Below the pieces are notes generated by a model that ran no database searches, was not told where the DNA came from, and saw nothing but the letters and a program-made list of their open reading frames with translations. Made by a program: the position numbers and the translations under genes. 64,000 bases of DNA, from contig CAJTFX010000019.1 of assembly GCA_910575555.1 (NCBI GenBank), positions 20,267-84,266 of the forward strand. The letters are read 5' to 3'. Origin of the DNA: Lachnospiraceae bacterium (lineage in GTDB: Bacteria; Bacillota; Clostridia; Lachnospirales; Lachnospiraceae). Below, in pieces: positions 26,159 through 37,868 of this stretch (its first letter is position 1; each line of letters starts with the position of its first letter).

Positions 26159-27274
26159 TTAAATCTCAATCAGTTCATATTCCCGGCTGCCGATGCCGAT
26201 TTTCTCCGCATGCTCCACGCAGGATTTCCAGTTGGTATCCGGATGGGTAATATGGAAATGATCATGGGCCCCATCGTGATCATGCTCTTTATTTTCCTGG
26301 AGAATGCTTCCTGAAACCACCGGCTGACGGTTGCAGGCATCTGCACAGGCAACGTCTAAGGCCACCGGATCAAAGGATGCAAACATTCCCACATTGGGGA
26401 TAATCGGAATATCATTTTCCGGATGGCAGTCACAGTTGGGAGACACATCGCAGACAATGGAAATATGGAAATGAGGCCTGTTCTGAATCACCGCTTTACT
26501 GTATTCCGCCATTTTATAATTCAGCACGTCATTGGAATCTCCGAAGCTGGGCTCAACCGCATCTCTGGGACAGATGCCGATACAGCGTCCGCAGCCCACG
26601 CAATTATCATGGTTAATGGAAGCTTTTTTGTCTGTTACGGTAATTCCTGTATGGGCGCATACTCTGGTGCACATGCCGCAGCCCACGCATTTTTCCTGAT
26701 TTACATAAGGCTTTCCTTCGCTGTGCATCTCCATCTTTCCTGCACGGGAACCGCAGCCCATTCCGATATTCTTCAGCGCTCCGCCGAAACCTGTCATTTC
26801 ATGTCCCTTAAAATGATTCAGTGAAATAAAAATATCTGCATCCATCACGGCCTGGCCGATTTTGGCTTCTTTGACATACTCGCCGTTTACCGGAACAAGC
26901 TCTTCATCCATTCCCTTCAGCCCGTCTCCGATAATCACATGGCAGCCTGTGGAAAACGGCGTAAATCCATTTTCATATGCCGTATCCAGATGATCCAGCG
27001 CATTTTTCCTGCTTCCCACATATAAAGTATTGCAGTCTGTCAAAAATGCTTTTCCTCCTAACTCTTTCACGGTATCCGCCACCACTTTGGCATAATTGGG
27101 CCGCAGAAAGGCCAGATTGCCCAACTCCCCGAAATGAATCTTGATTGCCGCATACTTATCTGTAAAATCAATGTTTCTGATCCCTGCTGTAAATATGAGG
27201 CGTTTTAATTTGGCGGGAATATTTTCCGTATATGAAGTTTTAAAGGTTGTAAAATATACTTTTGACTTATCCAT
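26159..27274 (-). CDS. DUF362 protein with two [4Fe-4S] ferredoxin motifs
   Basis: This 371-residue protein has an N-terminal DUF362 domain (IKIHFGELGNLAFLRP, ISLNHFKGHEMTGFGGALKN). A bacterial 2x[4Fe-4S] insert follows near residues 190-245: CVGCGMCTRVCAHTG and CVGCGRCIGICPRDA. A DUF362 C-terminal part contains a Cys/His cluster (CDVSPNCDCHPEND) and a His-rich stretch, KEHDHDGAHDHFHITH. The family is widespread in anaerobes with unknown function; electron transfer or metal handling is plausible. An AAGGAGG site precedes the ATG. It lies 10 bp upstream of the nucleotidase start, so the two form an operon. Confidence 0.9.
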   Translation of the reverse strand: MDKSKVYFTTFKTSYTENIPAKLKRLIFTAGIRNIDFTDKYAAIKIHFGELGNLAFLRPNYAKVVADTVKELGGKAFLTDCNTLYVGSRKNALDHLDTAYENGFTPFSTGCHVIIGDGLKGMDEELVPVNGEYVKEAKIGQAVMDADIFISLNHFKGHEMTGFGGALKNIGMGCGSRAGKMEMHSEGKPYVNQEKCVGCGMCTRVCAHTGITVTDKKASINHDNCVGCGRCIGICPRDAVEPSFGDSNDVLNYKMAEYSKAVIQNRPHFHISIVCDVSPNCDCHPENDIPIIPNVGMFASFDPVALDVACADACNRQPVVSGSILQENKEHDHDGAHDHFHITHPDTNWKSCVEHAEKIGIGSREYELIEI

Positions 27275-27722
27275 AAGAACCGTTCCTCCTTGAGTTGTAT
27301 TTAGAGTACATTATAACATTGCTGCCTCTTTTTTTGCAAGAAAATATCGAAAACCTTTCACAATTTTAGGCGTCCGGGCCAGGACTTTTTCACCTGATAA
27401 TTTTTTTACTTTTTCTTCATAATTTCTTTTGAATTCTTTATCTTTCTTTTAGAAATTGTCCACAGTTTGCACACATTTATATCCTATACTCATTATATCA
27501 AATGAAGTTGATAGCACAAACAAGCGCGCACCGTTATTGACTTCGACAAACAACAATTTAACTTTTTTCGAAAAGTTATTTTACATATATTGGTGCCACC
27601 GCCCAAGATGTGGCACCCCATGAAACATTTCATAAATTTACTCCCCCAAAAAGGGTTGCCGCACGGCAACCCTTTCCTTCCGTTTTGAACAGCTCCTCCA
27701 GCTATCACCCAGAATATTCAGT
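27275..27722. other. Intergenic region with three stem-loops downstream of bioB
   Basis: About 450 bp without a credible gene. From the bioB side it holds the bioB terminator (27650-27675), a second hairpin with GGTGCCAC and GTGGCACC arms (about 27591-27618), and a third with AACTTTT-TTCG-AAAAGTT (27560-27577). The remainder is AT-rich and should hold the promoter of the DUF362 gene, but no -35/-10 pair stands out. Confidence 0.5.
27650..27675 (-). terminator. Intrinsic terminator of bioB
   Basis: AAAGGGTTGCCG and CGGCAACCCTTT are perfect 12-nt arms. On the minus strand the stem ends in TTTTTGGGG, giving a five-T tract. It lies 48 bp after the bioB stop. Confidence 0.8.
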
Positions 27723-28697
27723 TTATTTTTCCCAGGCAGCCGCCTGATAGCCTAATTCTTCCAGCATTTCCATATCCTTTTGGATCGTAATTCCCGCAGT
27801 TGTCAGCATATCGCCGGTAATGGCTGCATTGGCTCCGGACTGAAAGCATCTTCGTCCCTGATCCTGCATCAATCCTCTGCCGCCTGCCAGCCGGATAAAC
27901 GCTTTCGGCAGAATAAAACGGAACACAGCTACAATCCGGCACATTTCCTCTTCTGTCAGCCTGGGATTGTTCTCATAGGGTGTTCCCGGTATGGGATTCA
28001 GCATATTCACAGGTACGGATTGAACCCCCAGTTCCCGCAGCGTGAACGCCAGGTCAATACGATCCTCCATGCTTTCCCCAAGGCCCATAATTCCGCCGCT
28101 GCAGATGCTGAGCCCGGCTTTTTCTGCCGCCTGCAGCGAATTGATTTTGTCTTTCTGTGTATGGGTGGTACAGACATTTGGAAAATAATTTGCTGAAGCT
28201 TCCAGATTATTATGTACCCGCACTGCGCCTGCCTCTTTCACTTTCCGGAATTCTTCCTCCTCCAGAAGTCCAAAGGATACGCAGACAGAAATATCCACAT
28301 GCTCCTTAATCTGACGAATGCTCTCGCATACCTGTTCCACTTCCCGGCTGCTGAACTTTTTGCCGGAGGTGACAATGGAATATCTGGGCACTCCCCGTTT
28401 ACTGCTATATTCCGCCTGTTTCAGCAGTTCTTCCGTTCCCAATAAGGGATAACTTTCCACATCCGTTGGGTAAAACGACGACTGTGCGCAATATTTACAG
28501 TTTTCTGAACATTTTCCGCTCTTTCCATTGATAATGGTACAGAGATCAAACTGGTTTTTGCAGAATTTCTGCCGAATCTCATCTGCCGCCTGGGTCAGCT
28601 CCTCCAACGGCATCTCTGCCAGTGCAAGCGCCTCCTCCTTACTGATTTGGTATCCCTCTAAGACTTTTTTCTTTAAACGCTCCAGCTTCTCTTTCAT
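27723..28697 (-). CDS. bioB: Biotin synthase
   Basis: Radical-SAM enzyme that inserts sulfur into dethiobiotin; 324 residues. The cluster motif CSENCKYCAQS is present. RVHNNLEAS, TTHTQKDKINSL, GGIMGLGESMEDR and FIRLAGGRGLM are typical of BioB; the last contains the Arg ligand of the auxiliary [2Fe-2S] cluster. Both the SAM-cluster and auxiliary-cluster cysteines appear intact. A GGAGG site lies just before the ATG. No other biotin genes are near, so the precursor must come from elsewhere in the genome or from the medium. A BirA-like operator overlaps the promoter. Confidence 0.96.
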   Translation of the reverse strand: MKEKLERLKKKVLEGYQISKEEALALAEMPLEELTQAADEIRQKFCKNQFDLCTIINGKSGKCSENCKYCAQSSFYPTDVESYPLLGTEELLKQAEYSSKRGVPRYSIVTSGKKFSSREVEQVCESIRQIKEHVDISVCVSFGLLEEEEFRKVKEAGAVRVHNNLEASANYFPNVCTTHTQKDKINSLQAAEKAGLSICSGGIMGLGESMEDRIDLAFTLRELGVQSVPVNMLNPIPGTPYENNPRLTEEEMCRIVAVFRFILPKAFIRLAGGRGLMQDQGRRCFQSGANAAITGDMLTTAGITIQKDMEMLEELGYQAAAWEK

Positions 28698-28809
28698 AGT
28701 TCCTCCATTTCCGGTTTCCGCATGTTTCTGTTTCCAATATTCTCCTGTGTGTTTGCCGCTGTTTCAAACTGCTGCAAAGCGCAGTCAAACACGCTCTTTT
28801 TCTAAAAAT

Positions 28810-28838
28810 ACTATACACGGAATCATTTCTATTGTCAA
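28810..28838 (-). promoter_or_regulatory. Promoter of bioB
   Basis: On the minus strand TTGACA (28838-28833) and TATAGT (28815-28810) are separated by exactly 17 bp. The leader would be about 105 nt. The -35 box overlaps the BirA-like operator. Confidence 0.8.
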
Positions 28839-28862
28839 CTTGCACAAAATAATTGTTTACAT
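28832..28862. promoter_or_regulatory. BirA-type biotin operator
   Basis: The half-sites TTGTCAAC (28832-28839) and GTTTACAT (28855-28862) are separated by 15 bp. This matches the Firmicute BirA pattern TTGTnAAC-N14/15-GTTnACAA at most positions. The left half contains the bioB -35 box, so biotinyl-AMP-bound BirA would block the promoter. The last base deviates (T for A). Confidence 0.7.
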
Positions 28863-28912
28863 TCTGTTTATGCGTAAAAGACGGAACGATTCAGACTTTC
28901 AGAATTAAAAAA

Positions 28913-28935
28913 GGACATCACTGATGGTAATGTCC
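28913..28935 (-). terminator. Intrinsic terminator of the sigma-factor operon
   Basis: GGACAT (28913-28918) and ATGTCC (28930-28935) pair across an 11-nt loop. On the minus strand TTTTTT follows. The stem overlaps the anti-sigma gene's stop codon. Confidence 0.7.
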
Positions 28936-29688
28936 GTTCTCATGATGGTGATGCTGCTGCTCGCCGTGGCTACAGCCCACCTGCATATTATCTAATTCAT
29001 TATCGGTTACCGATTCTTCCCTTCCGTTTTCGTACTGAACTAACAGCTCCCGAAGCCGGCACATGGAAATATTCTGGCAGTCCTCTGTGGACAGGCCGGA
29101 ACCGTACTGGGACAAAAGCTGATACATCTGATATTTGCCTAAAGACATACCGTGATCATGGGCTGACGCTACCGTTTCCATGTCCGCGCTTCTGCACATT
29201 CCATGATAGTGCGTGGCCACTACGCTGTTCTCAAGACCTGACAGAAGCTCCTCTGCTTTCAGCGAGGCCACGGTAACTGTCAGCTCTGCATCTGTGGTCA
29301 GATACGGCTGCATGGCTTCACTCTCCACCAGAAGTTCCACTGCTTCCAGATAATCCTTGCCTTCCAGCTGTACATGCTCCAGAACTTTTGCACCGTCTTT
29401 GTTCCGGCTCTTTGCGTCTGTCACACGGTTTCTCCGGTTCAGCGTCAGTTCAATGGAAGGATTCACGTCCACACTGACATAAGACACCGGCATTTCCCAG
29501 AAATACCAGTTTCCAATTCCAATGCACATCAGCAGCAGGGCACAAACAGGAGCCAGAGAACGCATACGAAATCTCACGGTGTTTTCTGAAGTTTTCCGTC
29601 TCTTTTGAACCAGATAATCAGAGACAGACTGTTTCATCTGCTCTGTTGCGTGAACCTGATCAAATGCTTCCCGAATCTCATCATACAT
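28918..29688 (-). CDS. Membrane-anchored RsgI-like anti-sigma factor with His-rich tail
   Basis: This 256-residue protein has a ~50-residue cytoplasmic N-terminus (YDEIREAFDQVHATEQMKQS), one membrane helix (from about 45 to 66) and an extracellular part. That part begins with YVSVDVNPSIELTLNRRNRV, the conserved peri-membrane motif of RsgI-type anti-sigma factors. The C-terminus is His-rich (GCSHGEQQHHHHENGHYH). The ATG at 29688 overlaps the sigma gene's stop and has GGAGGTGACAGGA upstream; an upstream TTG is rejected because it overlaps that site. It presumably binds the ECF sigma factor encoded upstream and releases it on an external cue. Confidence 0.8.
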   Translation of the reverse strand: MYDEIREAFDQVHATEQMKQSVSDYLVQKRRKTSENTVRFRMRSLAPVCALLLMCIGIGNWYFWEMPVSYVSVDVNPSIELTLNRRNRVTDAKSRNKDGAKVLEHVQLEGKDYLEAVELLVESEAMQPYLTTDAELTVTVASLKAEELLSGLENSVVATHYHGMCRSADMETVASAHDHGMSLGKYQMYQLLSQYGSGLSTEDCQNISMCRLRELLVQYENGREESVTDNELDNMQVGCSHGEQQHHHHENGHYHQ

Positions 29689-30163
29689 TCCTGTCACCTC
29701 CAAGCTTCTGTTTCAGCAATTCTCTCCCCCTCGACAAAAGGGAATATACGGTGTTTTCCTTTTTATGCAGCATTGTTCCGATTTCCTTTGCAGTGTACCC
29801 TTCATAATAATGAAGATAAATCACATCTTTGTACTTCACTGGCAGCGAAAGCACGATTTCCAAAATTCCCATCTGTTCCGGCATCACACTGGCCGCCTCC
29901 TCTGAAAGCACTTCCAATGGCACAGTACTGTGACGGAATAATTTCCTCTTCAAATCTTTACAGGCATTGAGCGTGACGCGGATTAACCATGCTTTCTCAT
30001 GTTCCTGGCTCTCAAAGACCGCAGAATGGAGGACATACTTCAAAAACACCTCCTGAAGCACATCCTCCGTATCCTCATGGCTATTCAGATGCAACAGGCA
30101 AATCCTGCGAATCATATCAGAATGTAAATCTATTGCCTGCTCGACCTCCTGTTCGCTGCGCAT
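29681..30163 (-). CDS. ECF-type RNA polymerase sigma factor
   Basis: This 160-residue sigma-70 family protein has region 2 (HSDMIRRICLLHLNSHEDTEDVLQEVFLK split over residues 14-42, with the DTEDVLQEVF core) and region 4 (LPVKYKDVIYLHYYEGYTAKEIG and NTVYSLLSRGRELL). Region 3 is missing, as in all ECF factors. It is the middle gene of a three-gene operon: the secreted His/Asp-rich protein lies 21 bp upstream, and the anti-sigma gene overlaps its end. Autoregulation of this operon by the factor is likely but no ECF promoter could be picked out with certainty. Confidence 0.93.
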   Translation of the reverse strand: MRSEQEVEQAIDLHSDMIRRICLLHLNSHEDTEDVLQEVFLKYVLHSAVFESQEHEKAWLIRVTLNACKDLKRKLFRHSTVPLEVLSEEAASVMPEQMGILEIVLSLPVKYKDVIYLHYYEGYTAKEIGTMLHKKENTVYSLLSRGRELLKQKLGGDRNV

Positions 30164-30184
30164 AAAATATCCCCTTTGTATTTC

Positions 30185-30853
30185 CTACCAGTGATGACCT
30201 CCATGATGTCTGCCTCCATGGTGACCGCCGTAGCCGCCGTTACCGCCGCCGGAATAATTATCACAGATTCCATCTCCGTTAGAATCTGCATAATTCCCGC
30301 AATGGCCGCTTCCATTGTGGCTGCAGTAATCGCAAACTCCGTTTCCATCAGCATCCACATAATTGCCGCATGCTCCGCCATGGGCGCAGTGGTCGCAAAC
30401 TCCGTCTCCATTGGCATCTACATAATATGGGCAGCCTGCCGGCGCTGCTGTATCCGGTACTTCTGTATCAGCAATATCTGCCGGTGCAGGCTCTTCCGTT
30501 GGAGCTGGATCTTCCGCAGGAGTTGAATCCTCTGCCGGTGCAGGCTCTTCTGTCGGCGCAGGTTCCTCTGCGGGAGCTTCTGCTGCGTCATCCACTAAAT
30601 CTGTATCCTGAATATCAACTAAAATATCTTCCTCTGCTGCCGGTACTGTATCGGCAGATTCCTCAGGAGTCTCCTGCGGGGTTACTGCGCTGGTCTTTAC
30701 AATGGCATTGCTCAGCCCGGCATTCCTGGTGGTTACCTCCTGTTCCACACGGGTGCTTGTTTTCTGTAAATTCGCTGCAATTACAGGCGCGGAAATCCCG
30801 CATACCACAATTAAAGCGAACGCTGCAATCAGTGCTTTCTTCATCTTCTTCAT
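30185..30853 (-). CDS. Secreted protein with Asp-Asn-Gly calcium-type loops and His-rich tail
   Basis: The 222-residue product has a signal peptide (KKALIAAFALIVVCGISAPV, cleavage near VIAA). A Pro/Ala/Glu spacer follows, with the repeat PAPTEEPAPAEDS. Three repeats then appear: YVDANGDGVCDHC, YVDADGNGVCDYC and YADSNGDGICDNY. Each contains a DxNGDGxCD loop as in EF-hand/dockerin or thrombospondin-type calcium sites, with paired cysteines. The end is Gly/His-rich (GGHHGGRHHGGHHW). It is the first gene of the ECF operon and begins after AGGAGG. Calcium or transition-metal binding is inference from composition. No homologous family was recognised. Confidence 0.8.
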   Translation of the reverse strand: MKKMKKALIAAFALIVVCGISAPVIAANLQKTSTRVEQEVTTRNAGLSNAIVKTSAVTPQETPEESADTVPAAEEDILVDIQDTDLVDDAAEAPAEEPAPTEEPAPAEDSTPAEDPAPTEEPAPADIADTEVPDTAAPAGCPYYVDANGDGVCDHCAHGGACGNYVDADGNGVCDYCSHNGSGHCGNYADSNGDGICDNYSGGGNGGYGGHHGGRHHGGHHW

Positions 30854-31106
30854 TTCTACCTCCTGAATATTCTTAGTGAATGGTTGTCGTTGTAATTTGT
30901 TCTTTACCTATAATACGATGCAACTGGAAAAATACTTGCATTTTTTTGAAAAAATTTTTCAATTTTTAAAATATATTTAATCCAAATTGTTTTTCCAAGA
31001 AAATCGTGTGACAAGTCCCAAAAGGGTATGGTAAACTTACCCTGTACCCAGAACGATATTACCCCGCCGGAGTAATACCGCAATCATTTGCCAAAAAGGA
31101 GAGAAT

Positions 31107-31964
31107 ATGAACCCTGTGAAGCTTTTAGAGTCTATGGATTTGGAGCAGCTGCTTCAGGCGGCAGAGGACGATATCATCGAAGATATGCTGTATGATGCCA
31201 TGCGAAAAATGGAGCAGGAAACGCCTTCTGATAAGAATTATTTTCTGCCCATGAAACTGATGGATGAATACCATAACAGCCAGGAATACCGCCAGTTATC
31301 CGAAAACGTCAAAGAATATAAGGAACACATGCTTAAAACGGGACAGCTATATCTGGGCAAAAAAGAAAAACTGGAACAGGCGGCCCTGGAACAATTAGAC
31401 AGCCGGACATACGGCAAAGGCGGCCCATGTCACCGGGGACCGCTGTATCCGGGAAATATGGAAATCATCTGTGCTTCAGGACGCCGGAAAGGACGCCTGT
31501 TCAGGCAGAGTAAATCGCCGGATTACATTTACGGGCTTGACAAAGACGGAAAGCTTCTGTTCTGTAAAAACAAAGCGGACAGAACAATCGAATACATTAT
31601 TACTGAAAAAAACAAAGAATTAGGCATAGCTTATGGCCAAAACGGAAAAATAACAGCAATTTCAGAACTATATTACGATGCCGGCGGACAGCTTTCAGAT
31701 TACAAATATGCAGGCTTCTGGTACGGAAAACGTAATTTGAAAATTTCATTATGCTGTGAAATTTATCACTATCAGGACAGGGAAGTATATATTGACCTGA
31801 TTCATGCAGAAGGAAAATATCCATCGTGCGAGCATTTCCGTTTCCTGCAGGATGATGAAGGATTTGTAATCAAAGGAGAGTGCTGCAATGTAATGCATAA
31901 GCTGATTATGGATGTGGAGATTCCCCGCGGAATGAAATTACGGGGATATCCGCCTTTAAAATAA
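31107..31964 (+). CDS. Unrecognised cytoplasmic protein
   Basis: This 285-residue protein has no signal peptide and no membrane segments. Residues 1-115 are helical and charged (LESMDLEQLLQAAEDDIIED). The rest looks beta-rich, with strand-like segments such as EYIITEKNKELGIAYGQNGK and YAGFWYGKRNLKISLCCEIY, rather like repeat beta-sheet domains of toxin-associated proteins. I do not recognise the family. An AAAAGGAGAG site precedes the ATG. A hairpin (TATTAC/GTAATA around 31055-31075) lies in its leader. It is one of the few plus-strand genes and is convergent with the ATP synthase operon, from which a strong bidirectional terminator separates it. Confidence 0.7.
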   Translation: MNPVKLLESMDLEQLLQAAEDDIIEDMLYDAMRKMEQETPSDKNYFLPMKLMDEYHNSQEYRQLSENVKEYKEHMLKTGQLYLGKKEKLEQAALEQLDSRTYGKGGPCHRGPLYPGNMEIICASGRRKGRLFRQSKSPDYIYGLDKDGKLLFCKNKADRTIEYIITEKNKELGIAYGQNGKITAISELYYDAGGQLSDYKYAGFWYGKRNLKISLCCEIYHYQDREVYIDLIHAEGKYPSCEHFRFLQDDEGFVIKGECCNVMHKLIMDVEIPRGMKLRGYPPLK

Positions 31965-32013
31965 TTGCCACGCTCTATGTCTGTTCCTTATGATCCATTT
32001 CCCCGTTGTCTAA

Positions 32014-32062
32014 AAAAGCATCGCAAATATCAGATTCTCTGTCTGATATCTGCAATGCTTTT
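32014..32062. terminator. Bidirectional terminator after the atp operon
   Basis: A 21-bp stem with two mismatches begins with AAAAGCAT and ends with ATGCTTTT, closing a 7-nt loop. Both ends carry T/A tracts, so it can stop transcription from atpC (minus) and from the plus-strand gene ending at 31964. Confidence 0.85.
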
Positions 32063-32068
32063 CTTTAT

Positions 32069-32476
32069 CTAGCGTTTCGCGTCAAGCCGCACCAGAGCCT
32101 TCTTCAATGCAATTTCTGCACGGGCCACATCAACTTCTGCACTGTGGCTGCGAAGCCGTTCTTCTGCACGGGCCTTGGCCGCCTGCGCACGGCCTGCGTC
32201 AATCTCATCGGGCCATTCTGCAATCTCTGCCAGAAACGTTACTTTTTCTCCGAGAATCTGCACAAAACCTGCATGGATTGCCGCAAATTTCTTTCCGCCC
32301 GGCTCTGTAACGGTTACAATTCCGGGAGCCAGTACGGTGGTCAGAGGGATATGATGTTTATAGACACCCATCTCTCCATCTACGGAAGTAAATTCCACCA
32401 TAGACGCTTCCCCTTTGTAAAACACACGATCCGGTGTGATAATTTCCAATTGAAAGTTCTTATTTTCCTCTGCCAT
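32069..32476 (-). CDS. atpC: ATP synthase F1 epsilon subunit
   Basis: Central-stalk subunit, 135 residues. The N-terminal beta-sandwich (LEIITPDRVFYKGEASMVEFTS with DGEMGVYKHHIPLTT) and a shorter C-terminal helical hairpin (DAGRAQAAKARAEERLRS, then ARAEIALKKALVRLDAK) are as expected. In many bacteria the C-terminal helices inhibit ATP hydrolysis. It is the last gene of the operon, 11 bp after atpD, and is followed by the bidirectional terminator. Confidence 0.97.
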   Translation of the reverse strand: MAEENKNFQLEIITPDRVFYKGEASMVEFTSVDGEMGVYKHHIPLTTVLAPGIVTVTEPGGKKFAAIHAGFVQILGEKVTFLAEIAEWPDEIDAGRAQAAKARAEERLRSHSAEVDVARAEIALKKALVRLDAKR

Positions 32477-32487
32477 GTGCTCACCCC

Positions 32488-33933
<1,446 letters not shown>

Positions 33934-33984
33934 TCAGCCTGATTTCAGATTCAGAAGCACAAACAGAATGCCCTGCGATCCGAA

Positions 33985-34019
33985 CATTTCACAGAAGCAG
34001 AAAACGCTTCTATGAAATG
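33985..34019 (-). other. Hairpin at the end of atpG inside the atp operon
   Basis: CATTTCA-x-AGAAGC (33985-33998) and GCTTCT-x-TGAAATG (34006-34019) form a 13-bp stem with one mismatch and a 7-nt loop overlapping the atpG stop codon. No T tract follows, so it is more likely an RNA stability or processing element that adjusts beta-subunit output than a terminator. Confidence 0.5.
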
Positions 34020-34867
34020 GCTTCGGCGCCGGCAATAATTTCTGTCAACTCCTGCGTAATAGAGCCCTGACGCGCTCTGTTATATTTCAGTGTCAAATCA
34101 CTAATCATTTCCTCTGCATTGCTGGTTGCGGAATCCATGGCCTGCATTCTGGCCCCGTTTTCACTGGCAACCGCTTCCACCAGCGCACCGTAGAACAGAC
34201 TTGTCAAATATTTCGGAATAATCAGGTCTAACGCCTCTTCCTCATTGGGTTCATAATTCATCAGCGTATTGCTGTCCGCCTCTTTCAGCTCCGCTTCGTC
34301 AAATTCTATGGGAAGCAGCTTCATCAGCGTAGGCTCATGGCTGACCGTATTCTTAAAATGAGTATAAGCAAGATAAATTTCCCCGATTTCCCCTTTGGTA
34401 AACGCTCCCAGTACTTCCTTGCAGATCTGAGCGGCGTCTCCGTAAGTGGGCCCTTCAATGACATCTGAATAATCCCCTGTGATTTCATAGCCTTTTCGTT
34501 CCAGGGATTCCCTTGCCTTGCGGCCAATGATATAGATTTTAGCCTCATCTTTGGGAATTCCGCTGTCAGTAACAAGCTTCACAATGTTGGAATTATATCC
34601 GCCGGCAAGTCCCCGGTTAGAAGCAATGGTTATAACTGCTTTTTTGGAAGAACTTCCCGCCTGTAAATAAGGATGGCTCATGTTCCCGGAACGGGCCAGC
34701 ATTGAGGTTACCGTCTGATACATATAGTTAAAGTATGGATTGGACTGCTCCGCACGGCTTTTGGCTTTCTGCAGTTTAACGGTGGAAACCAGCTTCATGG
34801 CTTTTGTGATTTGCTGCGTACTCTGTATGCTGCCTTTTCTTCTTTTGATGTCCCTCATGGACGCCAT
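34010..34867 (-). CDS. atpG: ATP synthase F1 gamma subunit
   Basis: Rotor shaft subunit, 285 residues. The N-terminal coiled-coil helix (MRDIKRRKGSIQSTQQITKAM) and the C-terminal helix (RMQAMDSATSNAEEMISDLTLKYNRARQGSITQELTEI read in two parts) are both conserved. The central Rossmann-like part has the SNRGLAGGYNSNI motif. A GGGTGG ribosome site precedes the ATG; a second ATG three codons later is also possible. It lies 19 bp after atpA. Confidence 0.97.
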   Translation of the reverse strand: MASMRDIKRRKGSIQSTQQITKAMKLVSTVKLQKAKSRAEQSNPYFNYMYQTVTSMLARSGNMSHPYLQAGSSSKKAVITIASNRGLAGGYNSNIVKLVTDSGIPKDEAKIYIIGRKARESLERKGYEITGDYSDVIEGPTYGDAAQICKEVLGAFTKGEIGEIYLAYTHFKNTVSHEPTLMKLLPIEFDEAELKEADSNTLMNYEPNEEEALDLIIPKYLTSLFYGALVEAVASENGARMQAMDSATSNAEEMISDLTLKYNRARQGSITQELTEIIAGAEAIS

Positions 34868-34885
34868 AAATATTCACCACCCGTC

Positions 34886-36941
<2,056 letters not shown>

Positions 36942-36954
<13 letters not shown>

Positions 36955-37457
36955 GTACTTTCACCTATTTCCTTCAATGTTTCCTCCACCAGTGCGTCCT
37001 GAATGGATGTATCAATGGAGGCTGTGACTACCTTGCCTGCCATCATTGAGGCTATGGCAATCATTTCCTGTTTTGCCTCATCCATAATACGCTTTTTCTC
37101 CAACAATGCTTCTTCGTTGGCGCGTTTAATGATGCGGGCAGCTTCTTCCTTCGCCTCATCTACAATCCTGCTTTCATTTTTCAGGGCTTTCTGGCGGGCC
37201 TCACTTAAGATTTCCTCAGCTTCTTTCTCGATTCCTTTGATTTTCGCATCATACTCTGCTTTCACAGCAGCAGCTTCTTCCCTGTCCGTTCTGGCAGAGT
37301 CAATATCATTCTTAATGCGATCCTGTCTGTCCTTTAACATCTTCTTTGCCGGATTAAACAGCAGGTAAGACATCAGGGCAAACAGAAATAAAATGGCGAG
37401 AATTGAAAGAACCGTATCATGCAAAAGCTGGGGATTTAAGCCAAATAACTGTTCCAA
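36942..37457 (-). CDS. atpF: ATP synthase F0 b subunit
   Basis: Peripheral-stalk subunit, 171 residues: one N-terminal membrane helix (VLSILAILFLFALMSYLLF) followed by a long charged coiled coil (KDRQDRIKNDIDSARTDREE onward). The start is taken as the TTG at 37457 because AAGGAGG lies 7 nt upstream of it; the ATG at 37475 precedes that ribosome site and would place it inside the gene. Only one b-type gene is present, as usual outside phototrophs. Confidence 0.93.
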
Positions 37458-37512
37458 GGCCGGTCCTCCTTTCATCTGATTTGTGCTGCTCTTTGCACAT
37501 AAGGGTATGCCC

Positions 37513-37797
<285 letters not shown>

Positions 37798-37868
37798 CTA
37801 AGATATATAACTCTTAATTTTTATTGACCGGATCTGAAGTCCGGGTGTTACCTGATGTTGCATGTCAT

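Noticed and set aside
27493..27708. 71-codon open frame downstream of bioB
   Set aside because: It covers the stem-loops and the terminator, and its composition is not protein-like.
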